From Pseudoflavonifractor sp902362925 (GTDB taxonomy: Bacteria > Bacillota > Clostridia > Oscillospirales > Oscillospiraceae), in assembly GCA_902362925.1 (NCBI GenBank), contig CABIYL010000002.1: a stretch of 64,000 nt of DNA. One strand, 5' to 3'. This document shows, one piece after another, positions 24,100 through 31,790 of the stretch (position 1 is the stretch's first letter; every line of letters begins with the position of its first letter). A program made the position numbers and the translations under genes. The notes below the pieces were generated by a model. The model made no database searches and was not told the origin of the DNA. It saw only the letters and a program-made list of their open reading frames with translations.

Positions 24100-25389
24100 A
24101 TGGCAAATATGAGTCTGAAGAAGCTGCCCATGCCGGAGCAGGACCCGGTGGAGCGCAGCCGCAACTTTAAGGAAGTGGCCATGGGCTACACCGCCGAGAT
24201 GGCCATTGAGGAAGCGGGCCGCTGCCTGCAGTGCAAGAACCCCAAGTGCGTGTCCGGCTGCCCTGTGAATATCCACATTCCCGAGTTCATCGCCAAGGTG
24301 GCCGAGGGCGACTTCGCCGCCGCCTATGAGATTATCTCCGATACCAACGCCCTGCCCGCTGTGTCCGGCCGTGTGTGCCCCCAGGAGACCCAGTGCGAGG
24401 CGCTGTGCGTCCGGGGCATCAAGGGTGAGCCTGTGGCCATCGGCCGTCTGGAGCGGTTCGTGGCCGACTGGTACCGTGAGCACGTCAACGCTATGCCCAA
24501 GAAGCCCGAGACCAACGGCCACAAGGTGGCTGTGGTAGGCTCCGGCCCTGCCGGCCTGACCTGCGCCAGCGACCTGGCCAAGATGGGCTACGAGGTGAGC
24601 CTGTTTGAGGCCTTCCATGTGGCCGGCGGCGTGCTGGTGTACGGCATCCCCGAGTTCCGTCTGCCCAAGGCCATNTTCGAGGAGGGCTACGAGGCCGTGT
24701 TCGTGGGCTCCGGCGCGGGCCTGCCCATGTTCATGGGCATCCCCGGTGAGAGCCTGGTGGGCGTGTACTCCGCCAACGAGTACCTGACCCGTATCAACCT
24801 GATGAAGGCCTACGAGCCTGGCCACGACACCCCCATCAAGCACTGCAAGAGCGTGGCCGTTGTGGGCGGCGGCAACGTGGCCATGGACGCGGCCCGTTGT
24901 GCCCGCCGTCTGGGCGCCGAGGTCCACGTGGTGTACCGCCGGAGCGAGGCGGAGATGCCCGCCCGACTGGAGGAGGTCCACCACGCCAAGGAGGAGGGCA
25001 TCCAGTTCGACCTGCTGACCAACCCCGTTGAGATTTTGGGCGAGGGCGGCAAGGTTGTGGGCATGAAGTGCATCCGGATGGAGCTGGGCGAGCCTGATGC
25101 CAGCGGCCGCCGCCGTCCCGTGCCCGTGGAGGGCAGCGAGTTCGTGCTGGACGTGGACGCTGTCATCATGAGCCTGGGCACCAGCCCCAATCCCCTCATC
25201 CGGTCCACCACCCCCGGTCTGGACACCAACAAGAAGGGCTGCCTCATCGTGGCCGACGACGGCGTGACCACCACCCGCGAGGGCGTGTTTGCCGGCGGCG
25301 ACGCGGTGACCGGCGCTGCCACGGTCATCCTGGCCATGGGCGCGGGCAAGAAGGGCGCCGAGCAGATTCACGCCTACCTGTCCAAGTAA
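24100..25389 (+). CDS. nfnB: NfnB-like / glutamate synthase small-chain-like subunit, internally incomplete
   Basis: 429 visible codons of an FAD- and NADP-binding protein of the GltD/NfnB family. The N-terminal Cys motifs CLQCKNPKCVSGCP and CPQETQCEALC bind [4Fe-4S] clusters. GSGPAGLTCA is the FAD Rossmann motif and GGGNVAMDAAR the NADP one. Family members are about 460-465 aa. The missing stretch of about 33-35 residues falls exactly at the single N (24675), between LPKA and FEEGYEAVF, so I read this as an unresolved assembly gap rather than a biological deletion. The gene starts 13 nt after nfnA. A perfect terminator follows. Confidence 0.85.
   Translation: MANMSLKKLPMPEQDPVERSRNFKEVAMGYTAEMAIEEAGRCLQCKNPKCVSGCPVNIHIPEFIAKVAEGDFAAAYEIISDTNALPAVSGRVCPQETQCEALCVRGIKGEPVAIGRLERFVADWYREHVNAMPKKPETNGHKVAVVGSGPAGLTCASDLAKMGYEVSLFEAFHVAGGVLVYGIPEFRLPKAXFEEGYEAVFVGSGAGLPMFMGIPGESLVGVYSANEYLTRINLMKAYEPGHDTPIKHCKSVAVVGGGNVAMDAARCARRLGAEVHVVYRRSEAEMPARLEEVHHAKEEGIQFDLLTNPVEILGEGGKVVGMKCIRMELGEPDASGRRRPVPVEGSEFVLDVDAVIMSLGTSPNPLIRSTTPGLDTNKKGCLIVADDGVTTTREGVFAGGDAVTGAATVILAMGAGKKGAEQIHAYLSK
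24675..24675. other. Single ambiguous base marking a probable collapsed gap
   Basis: The only isolated N of the window sits where the NfnB family has an extra segment of roughly 100 bases. The true genome probably has more sequence here. Confidence 0.7.
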
Positions 25390-25396
25390 CATACAT

Positions 25397-25435
25397 AAAA
25401 AATCAGCGGAATCCGTCGGATTCCGCTGATTTTTT
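25397..25435. terminator. Bidirectional intrinsic terminator at the end of the nicotinate cluster
   Basis: AATCAGCGGAATCC and GGATTCCGCTGATT pair perfectly around GTC, with A residues before and T residues after. It can serve both nfnB (plus) and the SLH gene (minus). Confidence 0.92.
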
Positions 25436-25440
25436 GCTGT

Positions 25441-26760
25441 TTACCAGTTGAACCAGCCGCCGCTGTCCCGGGCGTCCAGCACTTCCAGGGCACCCAGAAT
25501 CATTTCGGCCGCGTCGGCACGGGTGAGCTGGTCACTGAGCTCCAGCGTGCCGGTGCTGCCGGCAGCGAGCACGCCGCAGCTCTCCAGATTGGCCGCGGAC
25601 TGTACCACCCAGGCGGGAGCCAGCTCATCCACCGTGGCCATGGTCTCGGACACGTCGGACACCTGGAGGGCACGGTCCAGCAGGACAGCGGCCTCAGCCC
25701 GGGTGATGGTGTCCTCCGCGTTGAAGACAATGCGTCCCACCTCGTCGGCGGCGCCCTGGACAACGCCAGCCTTCAGGGCGGAGGCGGCATAGCCCTTGGC
25801 CCAGGTGGGGATAGCGGCATCGTCGGCAAAGCCGGTGGTGGTCACGTCTTCCAGGGCGTCCAGCCCGGTGGCCTTCATGGTCATGGTGAGGAACTCACTG
25901 CGGGACACGGGAGTGTCGGGGTTGAAGAAATACTCTCCGCCCATGCACTCACCCACAAAGATACCCTCCTCAGCCAGACGGATGGCCGCCTTGTGGGCGG
26001 AGACGCCGTCCATGTCGGAGTAGGTCACCTTGGTGGAGGCCTTCTCAATCTTCACCTTCACGGTAGCCGGTGCGGAGGTGTTGCCCACTGCGTCCACCGC
26101 CACATAGGTGAAGGAGTCCTTGCCGGTCTTGTTCTCGTAGGGGGTGTAGACAAACTCGTTGGAGCCGTCCTCCGGCATGGTGACGGCGCCCCGGGCGGGT
26201 TTGTCTACCAACTGGAAGGTGAGCAGGTCGCCCTCCGGGTCGGTGGCGGCAAAGCTGGCGGTGATGGCCACATTCTTATAGGTGCACAGCTCCAGATTCT
26301 CCGCAATGGGGGCGCTGTTGGCCTCGCTGAGCAGGTGGAGTCCAACCTCCACCGGGCTGCCGGAGGTGCCGTCGGAGAACACGGGGGTAAAGGTAAAGCT
26401 GGCGGAGGTGACGGCGGAGGCGGTCAGCGGCTGGAAGGACAGGCCGGACACCGCGTTCATGGCCACCACATCACCGGCGTTCAGGGGCTGGCCGCCCAGG
26501 GTCAGAATGCCGGCGGCCTGGTCGGGCAGGGTGGAGATGACGATGGAGTCCAGCGCGCCGCCGCTCTGGACCACAAAGTCCTCGGCGGAGAAGGTGATGG
26601 CGCTGCCGGCAGGGCCATTCTTGGAGAAGGCGGCCACCGAAGGCGCCTCTGCCTCCTCACCAATGCCGAACAGGGCGTAGGTGGGTAGGGCAAAGGTGAG
26701 GAGCAGGACTGTCAGGGAGAGCAGGGGAAGGGAGCGGCGCAAAAATGCACGATGCTTCAC
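25441..26760 (-). CDS. SLH-domain cell-surface protein with cadherin-like repeat
   Basis: A 439-aa exported protein. The start is GTG at 26760 behind AAGGAGG. Residues 1-30 form a signal peptide (Arg/Lys-rich start, long Leu stretch, ALF). The middle contains a tandem-type cadherin/Ig-like domain (TDPEGDLLTF...NKTGKDSFTYVAVDAVGN, about 165-230). The C-terminal 200 residues hold three S-layer homology repeats (for example PVSRSEFLTMTMKA and TITRAEAAVLLDRAL), which bind secondary cell-wall polymer. It is probably attached to the wall and displays the N-terminal half. No partner gene is adjacent. The function of the displayed part is unknown. Confidence 0.88.
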   Translation of the reverse strand: MKHRAFLRRSLPLLSLTVLLLTFALPTYALFGIGEEAEAPSVAAFSKNGPAGSAITFSAEDFVVQSGGALDSIVISTLPDQAAGILTLGGQPLNAGDVVAMNAVSGLSFQPLTASAVTSASFTFTPVFSDGTSGSPVEVGLHLLSEANSAPIAENLELCTYKNVAITASFAATDPEGDLLTFQLVDKPARGAVTMPEDGSNEFVYTPYENKTGKDSFTYVAVDAVGNTSAPATVKVKIEKASTKVTYSDMDGVSAHKAAIRLAEEGIFVGECMGGEYFFNPDTPVSRSEFLTMTMKATGLDALEDVTTTGFADDAAIPTWAKGYAASALKAGVVQGAADEVGRIVFNAEDTITRAEAAVLLDRALQVSDVSETMATVDELAPAWVVQSAANLESCGVLAAGSTGTLELSDQLTRADAAEMILGALEVLDARDSGGWFNW

Positions 26761-26841
26761 GGAAAAAGACCTCCTTGGTAAATGGATAGGGACTGGATTC
26801 AGCCTTATTCTTTACCAACGGAGAGAGATTATGCTAAACAG

Positions 26842-26910
26842 GCGAAAAACTTCATGCGCCCGGGGAGCACCACGAAAACAGGGAAAAGCCGGGGCGCATG
26901 AAGTTTTCGC
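26842..26910. repeat. Long imperfect inverted repeat in the SLH-coaX intergenic region
   Basis: Left arm GCGAAAAACTTCATGCGCCC (starting 26842) and right arm ending at 26910 are reverse complements over about 22 bp with one-base indels, separated by roughly 24 nt. No T run adjoins either side as in a terminator. Both neighbouring genes are on the minus strand, so it lies upstream of the SLH gene. A second small hairpin (TGCCGC/GCGGCA, about 26955-26972) is nearby. The whole 301-bp interval holds no convincing gene. Confidence 0.55.
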
Positions 26911-27008
26911 GCATGTGGGCCGTCCCGGTCCATGCGCTGTGATTTCATGGCCGTGCCGCTTACGGCGGCACATGCCATTTTTACTATGCTTTTGCATAGC
27001 AAAATAAG

Positions 27009-27036
27009 CGGCCTGCCGGAATCTCCGGCAGGCCTC
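27009..27036 (-). terminator. Terminator after coaX
   Basis: GCCTGCCGG and CCGGCAGGC pair around ATCT. On the minus strand the stem is followed by GCTTATTTT, consistent with termination of the coaX transcript. Confidence 0.7.
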
Positions 27037-27061
27037 CTGCGTATGGGCTGGTGACTGAAGC

Positions 27062-27832
27062 TCAGCCCTTCTTGTTTTTCTTGTAGAGAAGGTTGAGACC
27101 CTTGAGGAGCAGGTTTTTCTCCAGCTTGATTTCCCGCTTGCACAGGGGAACTACGAACTGGGCGATGCCGCCGGTGGCTACCACAGTGGTGGGCTTGCCC
27201 AGCTCCTCCTCAATGCGGTCCAGCATGCCGTCCAGCATGGCGGCGGCGCCGTACATGATGCCGCTGCGCATGCACTCCACGGTGTTCTTGCCGATGACCC
27301 GGCGGGGCTTGTCCAGCTGGATGCCGGGCAGCTGGGAGGCGTGGCTGGACAGAGCCTCGGCGGAGACCCGGACGCCGGGGATGATGCAGCCGCCCAGGTA
27401 GGTGTTGCCGCAGTCCACCACCTCGATGGTGGTGGCAGTGCCCATGTCCACCAGGGTGAGGGGCGGGGCGTACTGCTGGAGGGCGGCCACAGCGATGACG
27501 ATACGGTCGCTGCCCACCGAGCTGGGGTCGTCCATGCGGATGTTCAGCCCGGTCTTGATGCCGGGTCCCACCACCATGGGCGTAAGGCCAGTCAGCTTGA
27601 CAAGCCCTGTGCGCACGGAGTTGAACACAGGGGGCACCACCGAGGAGATGATGCAGTCCTCCACCTGGGAGAGGGGCACGCCGAAAAAGTCCAGCAGGTT
27701 CTTGATCTCCACACCGTATTGGTCGGAGGTCTTGATGTGGTCGGTGGCGATGCGGGCTTCAAAGCGGATCTGGTCGTCCTCGATGCCGCCGATGACGATG
27801 TTGGTATTTCCGATATCAATGGCCAGAAGCAT
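27062..27832 (-). CDS. coaX: Type III pantothenate kinase
   Basis: A 256-aa CoaX-family kinase that phosphorylates pantothenate in the first step of CoA synthesis. The N-terminal phosphate-binding motif LAIDIGNTNIVIGG and the later VDMGTATTIEVVD and GGCIIPGVRVSAEAL motifs are intact. The ATG at 27832 is preferred to the GTG at 27841, because GAGGTG lies 6 nt before it and homologues begin MLLAIDIGNTN. The preceding gene is an ECF S component, and coaBC lies divergently, making a compact pantothenate-to-CoA block. Confidence 0.95.
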   Translation of the reverse strand: MLLAIDIGNTNIVIGGIEDDQIRFEARIATDHIKTSDQYGVEIKNLLDFFGVPLSQVEDCIISSVVPPVFNSVRTGLVKLTGLTPMVVGPGIKTGLNIRMDDPSSVGSDRIVIAVAALQQYAPPLTLVDMGTATTIEVVDCGNTYLGGCIIPGVRVSAEALSSHASQLPGIQLDKPRRVIGKNTVECMRSGIMYGAAAMLDGMLDRIEEELGKPTTVVATGGIAQFVVPLCKREIKLEKNLLLKGLNLLYKKNKKG

Positions 27833-27862
27833 GGGCTTCACCTCAAAAAGCAGTTATGGCGC

Positions 27863-28498
27863 TCAGGCCGCCTGGAGACGGGGCTTGGCGAACCGGAGCA
27901 GATTTTTTCCGATGACCGCCACCAGAACAGTGGCCACAATGGCCTCGGGGATGCCGTTGACCACCACGGTGGTGAGAATCAGGCCGGAGACAGCCTCCAG
28001 GGCCACCTCCTTGGCCTGGGCGTACTGCTGGGTAAAGAGCAGGAAGATGCTGCCCATGACGGTCACGGTGTTGACCATGGAGCCGGTAAAGCCCACGATG
28101 GACAGGGCGGTCCAGCTGTTCACTCTGGTGTGGGACAGGGCCTTCCACAGCCAGCCCGCCACCACGCCGATGAGGATCCGGCAGCCCACTGCCACCCACA
28201 GAGCCTTAATGGCACCGGGCAGGCCGGTGGTGCTCATGAAGGGGGAGAAGGCGAAAGAGGTGAGAGCCGGGGTAAAGGTGTTGATGATGACGGAGCAGAT
28301 GCCGAACACGCCGCCCAGGATGCCGCCCGCCAGGGGCCCGAAGAGGATGGCACCCAGTATCACGGGGATGTGGACGGTGGTGGCCTTGGTGACCACCAGG
28401 GGGATCATGCCCAATGGGGTGTTGGCCAGCAGCACGACGATGGCTGCCATCATAGCCACGCCAGCCATCCATTTGGCGTCTTTCCTGCGGTTTTTCAT
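27863..28498 (-). CDS. panT: ECF transporter S component, probable pantothenate carrier
   Basis: A 211-aa membrane protein with about six hydrophobic segments. It has the S-component N-terminus (KWMAGVAMMAAIVVLLAN) and the Gly-rich loop GPLAGGILGGVFGICSVI. S components bind a vitamin and share an energising module encoded elsewhere. The gene lies between coaX and coaBC, so pantothenate is the most likely substrate (inference from context). The ATG at 28498 is chosen, 9 nt after GGAGG. An in-frame TTG at 28504 is less well placed. A sigma-A promoter lies upstream. Confidence 0.82.
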   Translation of the reverse strand: MKNRRKDAKWMAGVAMMAAIVVLLANTPLGMIPLVVTKATTVHIPVILGAILFGPLAGGILGGVFGICSVIINTFTPALTSFAFSPFMSTTGLPGAIKALWVAVGCRILIGVVAGWLWKALSHTRVNSWTALSIVGFTGSMVNTVTVMGSIFLLFTQQYAQAKEVALEAVSGLILTTVVVNGIPEAIVATVLVAVIGKNLLRFAKPRLQAA

Positions 28499-28582
28499 AT
28501 TCAATTACCTCCTGCTGTCGCTCCTCTGATGAGGATGCAACGCAATTTTGAAGCACGCCGTCGGCGTGCTTTCCGACCTGCT

Positions 28583-28611
28583 ATTATACCGAATGTGGGG
28601 CCGGTTTGCAA
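28583..28611 (-). promoter_or_regulatory. Sigma-A promoter of panT-coaX
   Basis: On the minus strand TTGCAA (28606-28611) and TATAAT (28583-28588) are separated by 17 nt. A small hairpin GCACGCC/GGCGTGC (about 28554-28570) lies in the leader. Confidence 0.75.
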
Positions 28612-28656
28612 GGAAAAAACGGAACCCGAGACCTGAAAAGAGGGAGAAAAGGGCGC

Positions 28657-28685
28657 TTTACAAGGGCGGATTTCTGTGTCATAAT
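28657..28685 (+). promoter_or_regulatory. Sigma-A promoter of coaBC
   Basis: TTTACA (28657-28662) and CATAAT (28680-28685) are separated by 17 nt. The predicted transcript would start at or just inside the hairpin at 28691-28711. Confidence 0.65.
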
Positions 28686-28690
28686 GCCAG

Positions 28691-28717
28691 TGGAGGCTGT
28701 ACACGCCTCCATATTTT
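28691..28717 (+). promoter_or_regulatory. 5'-end hairpin followed by TATTTT in the coaBC leader
   Basis: TGGAGGC and GCCTCCA pair perfectly around TGTACAC and are followed by TATTTT. It may protect the mRNA 5' end or cause attenuation. Confidence 0.45.
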
Positions 28718-28738
28718 ACGGAAAACGAGGGTTATATC

Positions 28739-29944
28739 ATGCTGCAGGGAAAGACGGTTCTTCTGGGGGTAACGGGCGGCATCGCCGCCTACAAGGCGGC
28801 GGCGCTGGCCTCGGCGCTGGTGAAGCAGCACTGCTGTGTGGAGGTCATCATGACCGCCCACGCCACCGAGTTCATTGCCCCGCTGACCTTTGAGCAGCTG
28901 ACGGGGAATCGGACCATGGTGGACACCTTTGACCGGAATTTTGTCCACCAGGTGGAGCACGTGTCCCTGGCCCACCGCACCGATCTGGTGCTGGTGGCGC
29001 CTGCCACGGCCAACGTGTGCGCCAAGCTGGCCCACGGTCTGGCCGACGACATGCTGACCACCACGGTGCTGGCCTGCAAGTGCCCCAAGCTCATTGCCCC
29101 TGCCATGAACACCAATATGTTTGAAAATCCGGTGACCCAGGACAATCTGGACATCCTGCGCCGGTACGGCTGGGAGGTTATCCAGCCCGCCACCGGCCGT
29201 CTGGCCTGCGGGGACACAGGGGCTGGCAAGCTGCCCGAGCCGGAGCAGCTGCTCCAGCACATCCTGCGCCGCCTGGCCCTGCCCCACGACCTGGAGGGCA
29301 AGCGGGTGCTGGTGACGGCAGGCCCCACCCAGGAGGCCCTGGACCCGGTGCGCTACATCACCAACCACTCCACCGGCAAGATGGGCTATGCCATTGCCAG
29401 AATGGCCATGCTGCGGGGCGCGGAGGTGACCCTCATCTCCGGCCCCACCGCAATTGATCCGCCGCCCTTTGTGGAGGTGGTGCCGGTGGTTTCGGCTGCC
29501 GACATGTTCGACGCGGTGGCACAGCACAGCGCAAATGCCGACTGGATTTTCAAGTCCGCCGCTGTGGCCGACTACACTCCGGCGGAGTACAGCGGCGACA
29601 AGGTGAAAAAGAAGGAGGGGGACATGAGCATCCCCCTCACCCGGACCAGAGATATTTTGCAGTACCTGGGCGACCACAGGCAGCCGGGGCAGTTTATCTG
29701 CGGCTTCTCCATGGAGACCAGGGACATGCTGGAAAACAGCAGGGTTAAGCTGGAGAAAAAGCATGTGGACATGATCTGCGCCAACAACCTGAAGGTGGCG
29801 GGGGCCGGTTTTGGGGTGGATACCAACGTCATTACCCTCATCACCGCTGATGGCGCGGAAGAGCTGCCCCTGATGAGCAAGGAGGCAGCGGCCAACCGGA
29901 TTCTGGACGCGGCCAAGACCCATGAAAAAGCTGAACAGGAATAA
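28739..29944 (+). CDS. coaBC: Bifunctional phosphopantothenoylcysteine decarboxylase/synthetase
   Basis: A 401-aa CoaBC (Dfp). The N-terminal FMN-dependent decarboxylase domain (residues 1-180) shows GVTGGIAAYKAA, the PAMNTNMF substrate clamp and the active-site His region VHQVEHVSLAHR. The C-terminal CTP-dependent synthetase domain (about 185-401) has VTAGPTQEALDPVRYITNHSTGKMG and KVKKKEG. It makes 4'-phosphopantetheine from phosphopantothenate and cysteine. It is divergent from panT-coaX and has its own promoter and terminator. Confidence 0.96.
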   Translation: MLQGKTVLLGVTGGIAAYKAAALASALVKQHCCVEVIMTAHATEFIAPLTFEQLTGNRTMVDTFDRNFVHQVEHVSLAHRTDLVLVAPATANVCAKLAHGLADDMLTTTVLACKCPKLIAPAMNTNMFENPVTQDNLDILRRYGWEVIQPATGRLACGDTGAGKLPEPEQLLQHILRRLALPHDLEGKRVLVTAGPTQEALDPVRYITNHSTGKMGYAIARMAMLRGAEVTLISGPTAIDPPPFVEVVPVVSAADMFDAVAQHSANADWIFKSAAVADYTPAEYSGDKVKKKEGDMSIPLTRTRDILQYLGDHRQPGQFICGFSMETRDMLENSRVKLEKKHVDMICANNLKVAGAGFGVDTNVITLITADGAEELPLMSKEAAANRILDAAKTHEKAEQE

Positions 29945-29967
29945 TACTTTACAGATGTTGAAAACAG

Positions 29968-30006
29968 AAAAAGGGTTCCATCCGTCAGGCGGATGGAATC
30001 CTTTTT
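29968..30006. terminator. Bidirectional terminator between coaBC and rodA
   Basis: AAAAAGG-TTCCATCCG pairs with CGGATGGAATCCTTTTT around a short loop, with an A run before and a T run after. It serves both converging genes. Confidence 0.85.
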
Positions 30007-30014
30007 GCATACTG

Positions 30015-31202
30015 TTATGACTGCAGGTTGCTCCGGTCGGACAGCCAGCTGGGCAGGGAGCGCATTTTGATGCTGGAGACCAGACCCATGGCGGCGTACA
30101 TGGTGACGACGGAGGAGCCGCCGTAGCTGATGAAGGGGAGGGTCAGGCCCACCACGGGGAAGATATACAGGCACATACCCACGTTGACCGCCACCTGGGC
30201 CAGCAGCATACCGGCGAAGCCCATAGAGATGAGAGCGGACTGGAGGCTGCGGGCCCGTTTTGCCACCCAGATGCACCGGAGGATGATGAGGGACAGAATC
30301 AGCAGCAGGAGCACGCAGCCCACCAGGCCGAACTCCTCGCCGCAGACGGCGAAGATCTCGTCGGTCTCCCGGGCGGGGAGAGAGGTCTTGTATTGGCTCT
30401 GTGTCTGGGGACCTTTTAGGTATCCCATGCCGGTGAGACCGCCGCTGCCGATGGCCATGATGCTGCGGGTCTGTTGCCAGCCGGTGTCCTGGGTCTGCTG
30501 ATAGATGGTCTCCTGGTTGCCGGTCAGGTGGTCGATGACCACGGTGAAGCGCTGGAAGCGGTAGTCGTCGCTGACGTGGGGCCAGATAAGCACCACCGCC
30601 GCCACACACACCACGATAGCCAGCAGGAACCAGCGTTTTTTCACGCCGCCCGCCCAGGCCACCACCACGAAGATGAAGAGGTAGGTGAGTACCATGCCGA
30701 AGTCGCCGGAGGAGATGGCGATAAAGCCCGCCATGACCAGCGTGTGTCCGGCAATCTGAAAGACAGACGTGGGCCGGGAGATACCCCGCTCCTGGAGCTT
30801 GGTACATTGCCAGGCCAGCAGGAGCACGAAAGAGAGCTTGACAATCTCAGCGGGCTGAAGGTTCACCGGAAAACCGGGGATGTGGATCCAGCTCTGGTTG
30901 CCGTTTACGTTCACACCCAGAGGGGTGCGGGTGAGGAGTACAAACACAAAGTTGAAGGCCAGCAGGAACTTCCAGGAACGCTCTGTGACGAGTTCCACGT
31001 CCACAGAGGAGATGAAGATATAGACCAGAATGCCCAGCACAACGGCGATGGACTGGACGATAATATTCCGATAGCCGCCGATGTAGCGGGTGGCGCTGTA
31101 AATCAGCACCAGGCCGTAGCCGGAGGCGGCGATGCAAAGAGAGAGCAGCAGAAGATCTCCCTTTCGGAAGAACTCCCGCAGGGAGTCGGTAAACCAGGAC
31201 AA
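30015..31202 (-). CDS. rodA: RodA/FtsW-family SEDS peptidoglycan polymerase
   Basis: A 395-aa SEDS protein with ten predicted membrane segments. It polymerises lipid II glycan strands with a partner class B PBP. Family motifs include NGNQSWIHIPGFPVNLQPAEIVKLS, the long extracellular loop, RETDEIFAVCGEEFGLVGC with the conserved Asp/Glu region, and the C-terminal GLTLPFISYGGSS. RodA is favoured over FtsW because no division genes adjoin it, and the loop sequence fits RodA. The start is TTG at 31202, 7 nt after AAAGGAGG. The partner PBP is not in the window. Confidence 0.9.
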   Translation of the reverse strand: MSWFTDSLREFFRKGDLLLLSLCIAASGYGLVLIYSATRYIGGYRNIIVQSIAVVLGILVYIFISSVDVELVTERSWKFLLAFNFVFVLLTRTPLGVNVNGNQSWIHIPGFPVNLQPAEIVKLSFVLLLAWQCTKLQERGISRPTSVFQIAGHTLVMAGFIAISSGDFGMVLTYLFIFVVVAWAGGVKKRWFLLAIVVCVAAVVLIWPHVSDDYRFQRFTVVIDHLTGNQETIYQQTQDTGWQQTRSIMAIGSGGLTGMGYLKGPQTQSQYKTSLPARETDEIFAVCGEEFGLVGCVLLLLILSLIILRCIWVAKRARSLQSALISMGFAGMLLAQVAVNVGMCLYIFPVVGLTLPFISYGGSSVVTMYAAMGLVSSIKMRSLPSWLSDRSNLQS

Positions 31203-31278
31203 GAGGGGGCCTCCTTTCAGGGGAATGGGGATAGAGCCAACCTATTCTACCATCTTTTTTAAAAAGCGTAAACAAGTT

Positions 31279-31307
31279 TTGCGCAGTGTTCACACATATG
31301 TTATAAT
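31279..31307 (+). promoter_or_regulatory. Sigma-A promoter of tsaE-tsaB
   Basis: TTGCGC (31279-31284) and TATAAT (31302-31307) are 17 nt apart. A leader hairpin CTGCCGG/CCGGCAG (31325-31345) precedes the tsaE ribosome-binding site. Confidence 0.75.
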
Positions 31308-31361
31308 GACCCTCAGAAGCAAGGCTGCCGGAGGTGTTCCGGCAGGAATCCGAGGTGTGAT

Positions 31362-31790
31362 ATGGAATATGTTTCAAATTCCCCGGCGGAGACCGAGGAC
31401 CTGGGGGCGGCGCTGGCGGAGCGGCTGAAGCCGGGGACGGTGGTGGCCTTCAGCGGGGACCTGGGGGCGGGCAAGACCGCCTTTGTCCGGGGCATGGCCC
31501 GTGGTCTGGGCATCTCCGAGCGGGTGACCAGCCCCACCTTTACCATTGTCAATGAGTACGAGGGTGGCCGTCTGCCCCTTTTCCACTTTGACATGTACCG
31601 CCTGGGCAGCTCCGATGAGCTGTTTGATATTGGCTGGGAGGATTACTTGGTCCGGGGCGGCGTGTGCGCCGTGGAGTGGAGTGAGAACGTCTCCGACGCC
31701 ATGGAAGGGGACTGCATCCGGGTGGATATCCGCCGGGGTGCCCACGACAGCCAGCGGCTGATTACCATAAAAGGAGGGGACGCGGCATGA
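31362..31790 (+). CDS. tsaE: tRNA t6A synthesis ATPase TsaE
   Basis: A 142-aa P-loop ATPase with Walker A GDLGAGKTAFVRG, the conserved SPTFTIVNEYEG segment, and HFDMYRLGSSDEL. It regulates the TsaBDE complex that attaches the threonylcarbamoyl group to tRNA A37. The last four bases overlap tsaB (ATGA). TsaD is not in this window, but a TsaC/Sua5 gene follows 10 kb downstream. Confidence 0.96.
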   Translation: MEYVSNSPAETEDLGAALAERLKPGTVVAFSGDLGAGKTAFVRGMARGLGISERVTSPTFTIVNEYEGGRLPLFHFDMYRLGSSDELFDIGWEDYLVRGGVCAVEWSENVSDAMEGDCIRVDIRRGAHDSQRLITIKGGDAA

